Positions 18,645 to 31,265 of a stretch of DNA of 64,000 nt are shown in pieces. Source of the DNA: Oncomelania hupensis. Taxonomy: Eukaryota > Mollusca > Gastropoda > Littorinimorpha > Pomatiopsidae. The stretch covers positions 23,602,700 through 23,666,699 of the forward strand of contig CM072515.1 in the NCBI GenBank assembly GCA_036898135.1, read 5' to 3'. The translations under genes were made by a program, and so were the position numbers. The notes below the pieces were generated by a model. It saw only the letters and a program-made list of their open reading frames with translations. It was not told the DNA's origin and searched no databases. Within the stretch, counting starts at the first letter, position 1. Every line of letters begins with the position of its first letter.

Positions 18645-20030
18645 CAAAGAGCTTAATGATAGAAAGAGGGGGAACTTGGTACAGAACCGCGAGACGAAAG
18701 GTACGAGTTATGCTCCCTTGTCGACATGCTGAAAATCGCTCGTGGCAGAAAGTCAAAAGGCGATCGAGTGAAACAGGGCGGTGACTTTTGCACAGCCATC
18801 AATTGCCATAATGCCAGATACAAGAAAAGTTGTGTTGGCAAGTCCTTTTTCAAATTTCCAAGAGACAAAGAAAGGTAAATTGCAATTGAAAAACTTCATT
18901 TTCATCACGTAGGCCTAAACTAAGACCGCTGCAGTGTTGTTAGTGTTAAAACAATCGGAGAGCAGCTTGAATGATTCATGTTATACCTATGTGCTAAATC
19001 TAAAACAGTTTGCTTGCTGACAGTTTACGTTCAACAGGTCACTCACTGTTTACGTTATTGCTAGGTTGTTTGACTATATTTGTGCTTATATTTCAAAAGT
19101 AGATGTCAGATTGGCAGTTTGGCTTCGTCAAACTGCTTATGTTAACAAGTTAAATTAGACTAAGTCTGTTTTCTCCTCGTGATCAAATACTGTGCAAGAT
19201 AACCCCTTACCTAGGCACAAAAATGGTCCTTTATCTGTTGTAATCCCTTTTCGTTTGAGTGTAAACGGGAAAAAACATGTAATGTAGAAACTCAGTCCTT
19301 GTTCGGATCTGTGAATTTCTGCGCATTAGATCTATATTGTGTGGAATGTTGTAGTCTAGGTTCTGATTGTTCTGTCTGATTAATTAATTATTTTCCATGA
19401 AGTGACTGATGTTATTAAGCCAGTGATGTGGGAGGTGAGAGGGTTGAAGGGTAGGGGGACACCTGATATAAATTAAATTCACACTATTAGTGAAACATTT
19501 TGTTATTGTGCTTTATTGTGATTAATTGATTGAATGACAGAGCTCTCTCTTCCCCCAACCCCCCTCTCTCTCTCACTATCTCTCTCTCTCACTCTCTCTC
19601 TCTCTCACGATTACAGATTTACACAGTTTCGGATAAATGAAACAGTCTGTCATGCATATTTTAATTTTAAAATATCTGTCGTTGATTAAAAAATAATAAA
19701 TTCCAGGGCAGAAAACGAACCTATGACATACACACATAAGCAGCATAAAAGCACCTAATAAAAGTCAATAAGTAAACATTTAAAAAAAAAAGACAGCAGT
19801 AGCGGAATGTTAATAATAATGATGGTTAAAAGTTTGGTTTTTGCAAACGTTGCCATAAAAATGTTCTTTTGCAATGGCATAGGCTCAATAAGTTACCACG
19901 CACAGATCATTCATATAGCAGATGTTGAAATATAGCCAGCCCGAGCAAAGGGAAATAATCCGTGCGAGCGCCTCGCATTTTTGTATATGACATAATGGAA
20001 GTTCCCCCTCTTTCCGTAATAAGCTCTTTG
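18645..20030 (+). mobile_element. P-element-like DNA transposon, internally deleted
   Basis: Terminal inverted repeats of 32-33 bp, 18645-18677 and 19999-20030, begin CAAAGAGCTTA and end GAAAGAGGGGGAACTT, with few differences and one gap. TTGTCACC occurs immediately outside on both sides (18638-18645 and 20031-20038), a target duplication of 7-8 bp. Inside is a THAP-domain exon. A THAP domain, TIRs of about 31 bp and an 8-bp duplication are the hallmarks of the P superfamily. The remaining ~1.1 kb is AT-rich with a CT tract and shows no RNase-H-like transposase core. The copy is therefore non-autonomous. Confidence 0.8.
18726..18874 (+). CDS. THAP zinc-finger exon of the P-like element
   Basis: ATG at 18726 opens a 49-codon frame that ends at a splice-like donor, AAAG/GTAAAT, in phase 2. 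The product starts MLKIARGRKSKGDRV and continues GGDFCTAINCHNARYKKSCV, GKSFFKFPRDKE. The C-x4-C pair and the F-x-FP-x-D motif fit the first half of a THAP (C2CH) DNA-binding domain. The downstream Trp and second Cys/His pair would be in a later exon that I cannot find, so the domain is incomplete here. In P transposases this domain binds the element's own ends. It begins about 50 bp inside the left TIR, as expected for a transposase gene. Confidence 0.7.
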
Positions 20031-20038
20031 TTGTCACC

Positions 20039-21713
20039 ACGCTGTCCATGCCTCTATGCAAAAGTCAAAAGGATGAATCATTACAAGTAATTTCTGACTT
20101 TTCAGCGGAAAAATAATTATTTAAACACAATAATTAAGTAATAGGTATGATACAAATAAATAAATAAAATAATAAAACTAATTGAAAATAAACTAAACTA
20201 AAAGAAAGGTGTCTGGAAACAGGATACCTGGAGGCTGGCTTGTAAAGATGACTTTAGGGGCACGTTGAGTTGCGTTGGATAGATTAACGTCCCCGGGATC
20301 ACAGTGATTATGGCAACATATATATCTGGAAGCTGACATTTTGTGGGATCATTCATAGACGCGAAAGTCGTGTAAAAGTGATGTAAGCCTATGTGGGATA
20401 TGCCATAGACTGGCGGTCATAAACAGAAACCTGATGTCGACTTTACAGTATGAGTGAGGCTTGTCTGTAGATCTTTACATAGGTTGGGAGTTGGGGTGGA
20501 GTAATACTATAAAAAAATAACTTGAAATAAAATGCAAAAACACATCCAAATCATGAAAGATACTGCTGAAACCCGTGAGTAGTATACTTACAGGTTATCG
20601 ATTTGGAGAGGTGTGTGGGTGATCTTCATGGTCATAGTTTGGGAGGAGGCGGGAATGGAAGGAGGTAAGATGGAGGGAGGTGTTTCGGACTGTTGGTAGG
20701 TGTTGGTGTCAATCGGTCCCTGTATTATCTTGAGCCGAAACAGTACCCGGCTCAAACTACAAGTCATCGTCCGGTGTGAAAAGAGTAATGCAGCAAGGCA
20801 GTGATGATTTTCCACATCTGTGGTAATGATGTATCATACATAGTGTACAGCATCTGGGAGATCTACGAGTACTATCGTCTATGCTAGCACACATTACGCT
20901 ACATTGCACTTCCGACATTCCTCATCCATCATCGTGACTGCACCAAATATATATTTAATGTCATGTCATATATCTGACCGGCGCACGTCGTTTACCTACC
21001 ATTGTTAGTCTTCGTTACTTCTGCACGGTCAGATGTCCCAATATTGGATGATTTGATTGGGGTGGAGTAGGGACGCAGGTAAATTTAAATGCAGAACAGA
21101 CTGAAATAGATGAAAGGTACCAAAATTCAATCTATAATTATTTACCCAAATCTGCGATATGTGCTATCTCGAGAACTTATTATAGGTAGCAAGTTGGAGC
21201 AGATTACATGTATTGACGAGTTTTCAGTTATTCATTCACCCCCCCCCCCCCCCAAAAAAAAAAAACTTCAACAATAACTGATTTTCAAATAATTGCTCTA
21301 ATTAATTTTATTGAAATTAAATAAAGAAAACTGATCAAATTCACGATGACAGTTTAAAATGTCCAACATGAAATACATAACACTTAAAATGCAAACATTG
21401 TATAATGCATATAAATTATTACAAATTATAAATTATTTAAATAATTGATTTGTTTAAATTCGACTACCGATAGCCAACATTTAAAAAACATATTTCAATG
21501 TGATAACAATGCACATTGTGGAATTAAGACAGCAAAAATTATTAAATGGAATTTTTATTATAAATTTAATAGCAGTGGTGAATATGGGGGCAGACTATTT
21601 CTTTGGACTAATGAACTAATTTTTAATGTAGTAACATTCATGTGAAGAGGGTTAAACTAAAATTAAACATTCTAAAAATACCAACTTAATTGTTACTCTT
21701 ATTGTTTAATTAG
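20039..21713. other. Intergenic DNA without recognised genes
   Basis: AT-rich single-copy-looking sequence. I see no coding exons, RNA genes or clear repeats apart from short homopolymers such as the poly-C/poly-A at 21239-21264. Confidence 0.5.
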
Positions 21714-21770
21714 TTTTATTAATAATAATAATATTATTATTCTTATTCTTATTCTTCTTATTATTATTAG

Positions 21771-21861
<91 letters not shown>

Positions 21862-21863
21862 TC
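21714..21863. repeat. (ATT)n/(AAT)n self-complementary microsatellite
   Basis: TTATTATT-type and AATAATAAT-type runs alternate, so the region can fold on itself. It lies directly upstream of RTE copy 1. Confidence 0.85.
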
Positions 21864-21913
21864 TACACCTTCAGTCTGAGATGTTTGTATTTAATTACAC
21901 ACTACTGAATAAA

Positions 21914-22733
21914 TCCTATCCTATCCTATCCTCGGAGGTCGTAGGGGCACCACATATGATCGTTTAACCAGCGAACTCCATTTTTCACTGTCCTCGGCAA
22001 CCCTGATAGTTTCGTTCAGTGTCAAACCAGTCCATTCTCGAATGTTGTCCTCCCACCTCTTTTTTGGTCTCCCTCTTCTTCTACCTCCTTGCAATGAGTC
22101 TTGAAGGATGGTCTTTGCAAGACCTGATGATCTGGTGACGTGGCCATACCATCGGAGTTTCCGTTTTTCACCACTGTGAGCAGGTCATCGTGTTATGGCT
22201 TGTGTGATGGTCTGTCGGACTTCGTCGTTGGTGAGGTGCTGGGTATAGGAAATACCCAGAAGTCTTCTGTAGCACCTCATCTCCATGCTTTGTATTCTTC
22301 GTTGTAGATCTGCTGTGAGGGTCCATGTTTCGTAAGCGTATAAGAAGATGGAGATGACAAGGGAGCGCAGCAGTCTTACCTTGGAATGTAGGCTGATGGT
22401 CCTGTCTTTCGAAATTGGCTTCAAACTCGCCAAGGCAGCAGTTGTTTGTGCGATCCTGGAGAGGACTTCCTTTCGGGACCCATTGTCTGATACAATGGCT
22501 CCTAAATATTTGAAGCAATGCACTGTTTTGAGGGATTTGCCTTGGACTTTGATGTCCATGTTGATGTCATTGGTGTTGTTGGTCATCATTTTGGTCTTCT
22601 CTGCATTTATTTCCATTCCATAGGCTTTGGAGGTGGAGGAGGTATCCTCTGTACCAGCTGTTCAAGTTCTTGTTCCTCTCCAGCCAATCCATCAATATCA
22701 TCCGCAAAACGAAGGTTGGAGATTAATGAATAA
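21914..22733 (-). pseudogene. RTE-type LINE fragment, copy 1
   Basis: The minus strand encodes the C-terminal part of an RTE-clade reverse transcriptase: MEINAEKTKMMTNNTNDINM, then CFKYLGAIVSDNGSRKEVLS, IFLYAYETWTLTADLQRRIQ and SMEMRCYRRLLGISYTQHLT. It is truncated at its 5' end near 22733. The 3' end shows the clade's short tandem tail, (GGATA)n on the minus strand (TCCTATCCTATCC on the plus strand at 21914). Frame breaks follow the conserved part, so it is a dead copy. Confidence 0.88.
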
Positions 22734-22989
22734 ATAATAAATAAATAAAACTATAAAGTAACCAAACAGCAGATTTAATTTTTTACAGAAATCCAAGGTA
22801 AATAAGTGTTTACTAAGAGATACACATCCTTTCGAATGATCATGACATGCTGTAATTCTTGTTTTTGAACTCTGCATATGTATTTTTTATTAAATGTTTT
22901 TGTGGGGGTGGGAGGTGGGGGAGGCATAGTAGTGGGTGGGGGAGGGGTCATTGACAAGTTGACAAGCAATGAAATTAAGGACTGATCAA

Positions 22990-23769
22990 AAACCTCTCTG
23001 GCCCACAGGGTGAACATCAGATACCAATAGTTAGTCAGACTTTTGTTTTAATGGAAGAAGTCAGTAAAAATAATTCAAAATGAAATAAAAGTGGGCGTTC
23101 CTTATCGATAGTTGTAAACAATGCCAGATTTGCAGGGCACGCATGCTCAGCTGGCCTTAGTGACGTTCTTGGCATTTTTATAATTCCTTCATACCTGTTG
23201 CATAGCCGGCGCGAAAAAATCGAAAGGACAACGGACCAAAATTATCAGGCACCCTGATGGGGGTCGTGCACGGTTAGTTCTTTATAATGGTAAACGGGGA
23301 CTCCGTTTTCCTGCGCTTTCTTCTGTCTGTGAGTTACAAACGCAACAAAACGCGGCACAACCCCTCGCCAAAGCAAAACTGCGCGAGCGTACTTGTTTGT
23401 GGAGGGAGGGTAATGGAACAGCCGGCATATGCACGTCAAACTTTTCAAAATGTACAACAATGAAAGGTGCTCAAAACACGAATATTGCAAAAATGGGCTC
23501 TTGGGAATAGTAACAAGGGGCGAATGTACAATGAAGATGAAGAGAGGGTCTGTAGCAAGCGATTTCTTGTCAGTTTTCGGCGATTTAACCACTCCAGGCG
23601 ACCTCTGTGACGTCAGATGCTGCCCTGCGCGGTCGCGATGCGCAGTGGGCACTACGTTGTCCAGATTCTTTGTGTCATGCCTGACATACCACCAGCTCCG
23701 CTCTCTAAGTCGAAATTTTAGTTTTGTTTCTCCGAAAATCATTTAAACAGTGTCCGGAGCAAAGGAAAG
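22990..23769 (+). promoter_or_regulatory. Promoter-like region, probable TEAD transcription start
   Basis: This segment has markedly more CpG than its surroundings. It contains a perfect CRE palindrome, TGACGTCA, at 23608-23615 and a GC-rich NRF1-like stretch at 23625-23644. It ends with an exon-like boundary, AAAGGAAAG/GTGAGT, at 23769/23770. The nearest plus-strand gene is TEAD, whose translated exon begins with an acceptor at 31606. A non-coding first exon here, spliced over 7.8 kb, is a reasonable inference but not proven. Confidence 0.45.
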
Positions 23770-24055
23770 GTGAGTACATTTCACGCTTTTGCCTCTGATC
23801 GGGTTCTTTTAGAGAGAAAATGGCCGTTCATGCATGGGAATGAGGGGACGGTCCTTGCGCGGTTTGAATCTCTGAAATAGTTGTCATTCTTGTAGATCGA
23901 ACTTCCGGATGGCTCTTGGACACTTGGGAGATGTGAAACAAGGTCTATTGTGTCTGAGTATGTTCCACTCGATTGGATTTGTTGGTGTTGACTGGTAAAG
24001 GTGTGAAGAGGAAAGGTGCGTGGGGCCTATGACCTAGATAGTGTGTTGTGGAGCT

Positions 24056-24148
24056 ATGGCGGCGGCATTTTCCTTCAGCGGGACCTGTGAGCTGCCTTGC
24101 CCCGTTTCGGCTGCACCCCACAAGGGGAGCAAGATGGCCGGCCCTAAG
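24056..24148 (+). CDS. Possible alternative first exon (ATGGCGGCGG...)
   Basis: ATG at 24056 opens 31 codons ending exactly at a donor, CTAAG/GTAGGC. The peptide starts MAAAFSFSGTCELPCPVSAA. Spliced to the TEAD acceptor at 31607 it would be out of the TEAD frame and would stop at 31817, so it cannot supply a TEAD N-terminus that way. ATGGCGGC and AAGATGGCC also resemble YY1 sites near start regions. I read it as a possible upstream open frame or regulatory element. Confidence 0.25.
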
Positions 24149-25973
24149 GTAGGCTGCTTTCTTCCAATTTCTTGCCGCTACTATGGTCAGACTGGGCAAT
24201 CGGCATGTAAGAACTGCAGTCGGTTTTCATTGTGTCAAGTGACAAATTCTATCAAGTGTTCAGTTTTTAGTTTGTTTCTGTTTTTGCAGACTGTTTTTGT
24301 GGGTGTCAGCATACTACTTTACTAGCATAGTCTTCAGTAGAAATTTGGAAAAGTAGTAGTACCATTACTGTACTCTTAAGTACTGCCACTACCTGGGTGC
24401 TTTTCTAGTCACTATTGATGTTTTCTTGAAGGCTGTTTCATCTTCCTTGATCTCTTACTAGTTTTATGCAATTTCTGACAAACAAATAAAACTATTTTTT
24501 TAAATAAATCTTGCAAACTCAAAAATGTTCAGTCATATTGATTACTCAGTCAAAAGGTGCTTTTTGGATAATATCCAGATATACTCCCTCGATATTATTA
24601 GTTACATATTTCCAACGGAAAGAAGATATTTATATTGTCTGCAGGGTGAGTGTTAATGTATACTAATTGCTATGGCTTTCTCTCTGTTAACTTAATGTAA
24701 AGAACTGAAGAAAAAAAAGAAATGCCAAATGACTATAGAGCTGTTACAAGAATGAGAGGAGTATATCTCTGGATATTGCCGCTTTTGGGGGAAATGGGGT
24801 GTGGTAAGGGAATGGAGAAGGGTATATTTTATTTCTTGTATTAACTGTGATTCAGTATGGTGATTTGTCAAACTATTAAATAAATGTGAAGATAATAATT
24901 TAAAAAAAATGTAATAACAATAATAAATAGAATAGACATGAATGATCTGATGGAGCGTTAAATATGCAATTATTTTTTTAAAAGAAAAGAAAGAAGGCAA
25001 TTTTCTCAATAACTAAATGTTTGCTTGGTTATGAATAAATTAATTCAAACATGTATATGAATTAAAATAATGAAATGTGGGCTTTTAATTTTCTTCTATT
25101 AACGAAAGAACTTGGTTTCGTAAATTTCACACAATTGAAAAGTGTGTGTGTGTGTGTTACTGTTAGAAATTTGATCATTAGAATGGCTGTTATATAAATA
25201 ATCAATGTAATACATTTTAAATGTATTAGAGAGCTTTATTTGTTTTTCATTTGAGCTTGTTGAAAACTGTGGAAAATTTGTTTACTTTTATTTTTAGTTT
25301 AGTATTTTTCCAGTCCGCGTAAATCAGAGGAATAGATTTCAATCATAATGTGTACTGTTCAGCTGAGTAACCCTTGCTTAGTTTTGGACGCTAGTCATAA
25401 ATTGTACCTTGGGGTTAGGATGCTGATGTCAGCCTTCACACATTCTGGCTCATCGCAATCTGACCATGCCTGTGTTTGTATGTAAGATTAGGCTTCGCAG
25501 CTTAAGAAAACCTGTTGAATGTTTTCACTGTCCTTTCAGTAATACTAATAGTATATGATGGTCAACATTGATTAGTAATGTAATCTAAGGAAGTTTATAT
25601 AGACCTGTCCTTGTTTTGCCTGGGGACTGTAAATAATTATTAATAGACATTTTCTCGTCAGTGGACAGTATAATTTTATAAACCATGCATTGCAAAACTT
25701 TATTTAAATAGGTCTCAGAGTTTGATGATAATATTTGAATTTGACACACTGCAAAGTAGGCATTGCCATTGGACGGTTGTGTGTACTTCAGCAATGGATC
25801 TTGTTTTTATTTTTTAAAAAGAAACAGTATTTTACAGAATAATTATTAGAAACAGCAACTATGACTGTGAATACTTAATTATATAATTCCAACAAACCAT
25901 CGAATACTTATTATTTGAGATATTATAGAGATAAATTGTACGATGATACTTGATAGATAATTTGAACAAAGCT

Positions 25974-26965
25974 ACTATCCTATCCCGTAAATCGTTGGTC
26001 GTTGGGGCACCACAGATAATAGTTTAATCAGATTACTCCATCTTTCTCTATTCTCAGCAACCCTCATGGCTTCGCTTAGTGTCATGCCAGTCCATTCTCG
26101 AATGTGTTCCTCTCATCTCTTTTTCTGTCTCCCTTTTTTTCTTCCTCCTTGCACCGTTCATTGCAGGATGGCCTGGTGCTCCGGGGACGTGGCCATGCTA
26201 TCAGAGTTTCAAGTTTTTTATGACTGTGAGCATGTCATCGTGTTGTCCAATGGCTTGTGTGATGGTCTGTGGGACTTTGTTGTTGGTGATGTGCTGGGTA
26301 TTGGAAATGCCCAGAAGTCTTCTGTAGCACCTCATCTCCATGCTTTGTATATTTCATTGTAGATCTGCTGTGAGGGTCCATGTTTCACAAGCGTATAGGA
26401 ATTTGGAGATTACAAGGTCCGAGTGCAGCAGCCTTACCTTGGAGTGTAGACTGATGGTCCTATCTTTCCAAATGGGCTTCACCCTTGTCCGGGCAGCAGT
26501 TGTTTGTGCAATCCTGGAGAGGACGTCCTATCGGGACCCATTGTCTGATACAACGGCTCCTAAATATTTGAAGCTATGCACTCTGTTGAGGGATTGGCCT
26601 TGTACATGTGATGTCCGTGTTGATGCCATTGGTGTTGTTGGTCATCATTTTGGTCTTCTCTGCAGTTATTTCTATTCCAAAGGCTCTAGAGTTCTGGTCC
26701 TGATTTGGCTCGGAAGAGTCCACTGGACCTTAAGCAATAATCATGTAATGTAATGTAAAGGCTCTGGAGGTGGTGTCATGTCTCTGTACCTGCTGTTCAA
26801 GTTCTTGTTCCTCTCCAGCCAATCCATCAATGTCATCCACACAACGAAGGTTGGAGATTGCTCTACTCCCTATGCTGAATGTGCCTTTGTGATCTGCAAG
26901 GACATCTGACATGATGCGCTCTAGGAAGATGAGTGTTTGAGAAAGTAAGCATCCTTGTAGCACCT
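25974..26965 (-). pseudogene. RTE-type LINE fragment, copy 2
   Basis: The same 3' region as the copies at 22 and 38 kb, also on the minus strand, with a (GGATA)2 tail on that strand at its lower-coordinate end. It extends further 5' than copy 1, to about 26965. It is more decayed, with no long frame on its own coding strand. A 69-bp retroposed fragment interrupts it at 26688-26756. Confidence 0.85.
26688..26756 (+). mobile_element. 69-bp LINE tail insertion nested in RTE copy 2
   Basis: The segment carries TCCTGATTTGGCTCGGAAGA followed by GTCCACTGGACC and an (ATGTA)-like tail. It is flanked by the direct repeat AAAGGCTCT at 26679-26687 and 26757-26765. Removing it restores the RTE sequence seen in the other copies. 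It is an extremely 5'-truncated family B LINE insertion. Confidence 0.8.
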
Positions 26966-29900
26966 GTTTTACACAATGACTAATTATTTTTGCTTCTGTG
27001 AGATTGTTTGACTGTTAGGAATCTCCTGTGACTGATAGCTTGTTTTCTGGATGTGGCTGTTGTGTATTTTAATTGATCTTTCTATTTTGTTTAGCTATTT
27101 CTGGTATAGAATTAGAAGAATTAGTTTTTTGTTAAATTCACTTATTGATTGATTCCATTGTGCTGTTTTAGTTTCCATCTTTGTTGTTAAACTGAAATGT
27201 CAAGTTGACCAGTTCATGAATTGTATTGATTGGAAGTTCATTGATCAATGTAATTAAAGATGCATGCTGGCTCTTTATTTGTTTAGAACATGTTAATCAG
27301 TTTCGGGATCAAGTTTAGAGCACTGAATATCAACATAAAGTTAACATTTCAAAATGGGTGATTTGTCATGATGAACAACATTATCTTTAGATTTGATTCC
27401 AGAAGTAGAGATAGTTGATGCTATAAGCTTGGACATGTACTGCCACCTCCCTCCTCCTCCTACCAATCTTCCCATTCCTTTCCCACTCCCCCTCCTCTCC
27501 TCTCTCACCCTTTATTTAGACTTTACTGTCCAGCAATTCCTTAATCAATTGTTAGGTTCTAAACCTCAAACCTGTATTTTGTTGTATCAGGTCTGCGGAA
27601 ACAGAAAGCAGCAATCACTGATTCAGTGCTTTATATTGATCGATCGGACAAGCTGTCAACATTTTCAACGCATCCTATAACGTGACTACCATCACGCACC
27701 AGCTGACCTTGCAAATGAATGCACCCAAGCATGCATGCACTTGACAATTGCTTTGCCCAGAGTTGGACAGCGAATCAGCAGTGACTGAGATAGATTGTTG
27801 CATTGCAGATGTAGAATTGTATTTATGTGTGTTTGCAGAATCATAGCCTGAAAGGGAATTGATGGAGTGGCATTAGATAAAAATCGGTGATGGCTTTTGA
27901 AAGTAAAGCTTTTTAGCTTTGCGTTCACCTTTTTTCTACTCTTGCAGTTGAAGACAATATCTACACAAGCACACAGTATTACTATTAGAAGTGTCACGTT
28001 TATGCTTTAGTAATGAATTGCGGTTTACTGACGTGGACACAGATTTGTTGCGTGAGTGCATGCGATAAATAAGAACGTTGTGGGGAGGTTTTATTAGATT
28101 CCAAATAGTGAATTACACAGACGAAAATTCAGACACTTTTAAGAATAAAATAACATGAATGGGTGAGGTTGACGATGGTTCATAAACATCACTGTTCTTC
28201 GAGAATAAGGAAATTGTTTTATATGCACAGGCGTAGAAGCGGAGATTTGAAGGACATAGTTGAGACTTTACTAACCTGAAGACAGCCAGACAGGAGGTAG
28301 TTAAGATGGGTGAGGGTGGTTTGTAAGGATTGGGTTCCGTCTGGAGCAGGTGTATGGAAGGCAGAAAGAAGAAAGCGATTAGAAGAGTGAGCTATTATTT
28401 GTTTATACAAGTTAAAATGCACACGCATGAAGAACGGCCTCAATGCCATCATGCACATACTGTGGTGAAATGGGCAGCCATTGTGTATTGTTGCAGGAGG
28501 TAAAATGCTAGTGTCAGAGATAAGGCGGGTGTTCAGAAGCTCAGGAAGGATTAAGTTTTGTTGTTCCCCTCACCGGAAACTTGTGAAGTGTATAGCGCTA
28601 ATGGAGGGGAATGGAAAGGTGGCTGGCTAAAACTGTGCCAAACTGTACGCTGTATGCACAGGAGTAAGCTGATCAAACCGCAAGAGCAAGGGGTCTTGAG
28701 GTGTGCATGGAGGAAGAAGATAGGACATGGAGGAGGAGGGGGGTTATGAGGAGGGGAGCAGGTTCGAGGGTTGGCCCCTTGCCAGGTAGTCTTGACTTGT
28801 CAGTTGAGCTTGTAAGAAGTGGTTGTCTTCGGAAGTATGGTCTTTTCCAGCACACTTGCTAGCAGTGTGAATCACACAGCTTTTGGGGTGATCATGTTAG
28901 CAGCGCAATTGTTCCACAAATCATGGGTCTTAACAAGCTTTCTTCTAAAAGTTACTTCTTTTTTCTTTCTTTTTTTTTTCGCTTCATAAATTTAACAACC
29001 ACCATCCCCACAACCATCCCCTTCTTCCCCCCCTCCCCCCGCCCTCCCCTGTTCGTCTCTCTCTCTCCCTTCCTCTCACCCACCAACACGGTTAATTAAA
29101 TCTCTGTTGTTAAGTTAGCAATTTTGTTTTGAAGATAATTTTCCTTTGCAGAATACTACACAAACCTCTCCGCGTCCCCAACTCCTTGTTGCCTCATGCC
29201 CCTAGTTCCTTGCCTTACCACCTTTCCGTTCCTAAATGGCTTGATTAACGAGGTTACAACTACAAGAATTATATGTTCACTTACTCATACTAATAATTAG
29301 TAAGTTGGATGTTATCGTTAATTACGATACGCTACTGACAGTTAGGCGTTACTTCATTCATGATTAGCTTTGTTTAATTAAAATTTAAAAAACAACGAAA
29401 CTATATTTAGTTGGGTCAAATGAATATGGGTGTTGTAATATAATTATGTTAGTTATACTGTTTACACACATACGCACACACAGAGTAGTTGGTCACATTT
29501 TTTATTGCACAAGTTTTGAAGTATTTTGTACACAAACATCTCGTCTACCTTTCCGCTTACAATCACATCACATTAACTGTCCTAGTACTTGCATTTAGTT
29601 GTTAGTGGAAAACTATTGCATTGCAGACACTAAGTTTTTTTTCTTTTCTTTTTTTAATCTTCAGTGTACTATTCAGCAGAGCCTGCAGTAACTAATAAGA
29701 GTGGATTTACTTGATATAATGAAAGCACGCTAATCCATTTATGCTGAATCAGTGAATGGGCCTTTCTGTGTGTGGCAAAATCACACCTCTTTAGTTCATG
29801 GTACTATACTAAATTAATTTATAAGAGTGGATTTACTTGATATAATGCGCAGCACTTGACCAAGTAATCACGTGCACAGTTCATGAGCTCATGTGTGTAA

Positions 29901-31265
29901 ACGGGGTTTGTCTCTTTGAACGATCGTGTCTGCGTGTGTATGTGCGCGCGTGTGTTTGTGTTCATGTGTTGAGATATGGGAGAGTTTATTAACGCTGCAG
30001 TATTGTCAAACGGCTCTTGCAGTAACAGTACTGTCATAATATTATTACAAAGAAAAAGTACAAAGACTTCTTGAGTTTCTTTTTTTTAAAAGAGGGGTGG
30101 GGTGAGGGTGGGGACTGGAGTACAACGCTATCAAGGAGTTGTCATGTAAAAATATATTAAATTATGGGGAATTTTAATGAAAACACGGTTGGGGAGAGAA
30201 GAGATGGGTGGGGTGGGGAATAAACAACTGGACCTGAGGTACACAAAATTAAGTCTGAGGTATACCAATATGTATAGCAAGCTTTGGATTACAATAGTGT
30301 CTCGGAAGAGGGCTGTCCTCGGACATACGAAAGATAAAGGCTGACAACGATGTAACTTGAAATGTCACAACAGATTCTCACATGACTCGTTTTGATGATT
30401 TGAGTCTGTAGCAGCGAACAGCCTAAATTTTTTGAGTTGCCACATCAGTAATAACCAAGGACTACTAGTAGTCCTTGGTAATAACTTATTTTGGCCGATT
30501 AATTTTGAACAATCTTTAAAGTTGCAGAGACGAGAGAAAAATTGAAGGTTTTGCTTTCTTGCCTTGTCTCTATCCCCTACCCTTTCCTCCTTTAAAAAAA
30601 AAAATTGGTTCAAACTTGATTTATTATAATGTGAAGTTCAAATGGATCCGTTTTTCACAAGTCTTTCTTGTCAAGTTCAGGTAGCCTTAACTTAGGACAC
30701 AAGTTGCGGAATGAGGTCAGAGTGTTGACGTACTTGGAGTAGGTGACGTTTGGGTAGTAGATAGGTTGTCTTGTAATAACAAGTGTTGACATGACTTGCA
30801 TACATATCATTGCGTTAATATTACTATGCTTTCACTGTCTCCAATGACTTGCTATGAAGTTCCGGGCTCGTCTAGATGCACATTCTGTAATCTCTGGTCT
30901 TTCGATCGTTACCTAACTGGAATTTTTGCTGGAAAATTTGCCAATGATGCAACTGAAATTGTAGCATAAATGTAAGCAGTTTTGTTTATCAAGGAATTAT
31001 CTTTGTAGTAGAAGATAACAAAAATCTATCCGTATTGCAAAAGATGTGAACAAGATGTAATTGTGGCTAAGTGATCAGAAGGGTTGTGCGATTAGTGTAT
31101 TTATTTAGTTTGTCTCTTCTTTTCGACATTTGTTGATATTGGTTTATGTAGAGGCAGGCTGAGATCGTTTTTCTTTGCCCTGTAACTTATTCTGTACTTG
31201 TAACATTATCTGGATAGCTTCAGATACGATGTGCCTTACCTGTAACTTCTTCCCTCTCCCTTTCT

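Noticed and set aside
24041..24325. In-frame N-terminal extension of TEAD
   Set aside because: Joined to the acceptor at 31607 it is out of the TEAD frame, and in-frame stops at 31609 and 31636 precede the TEAD ATG.
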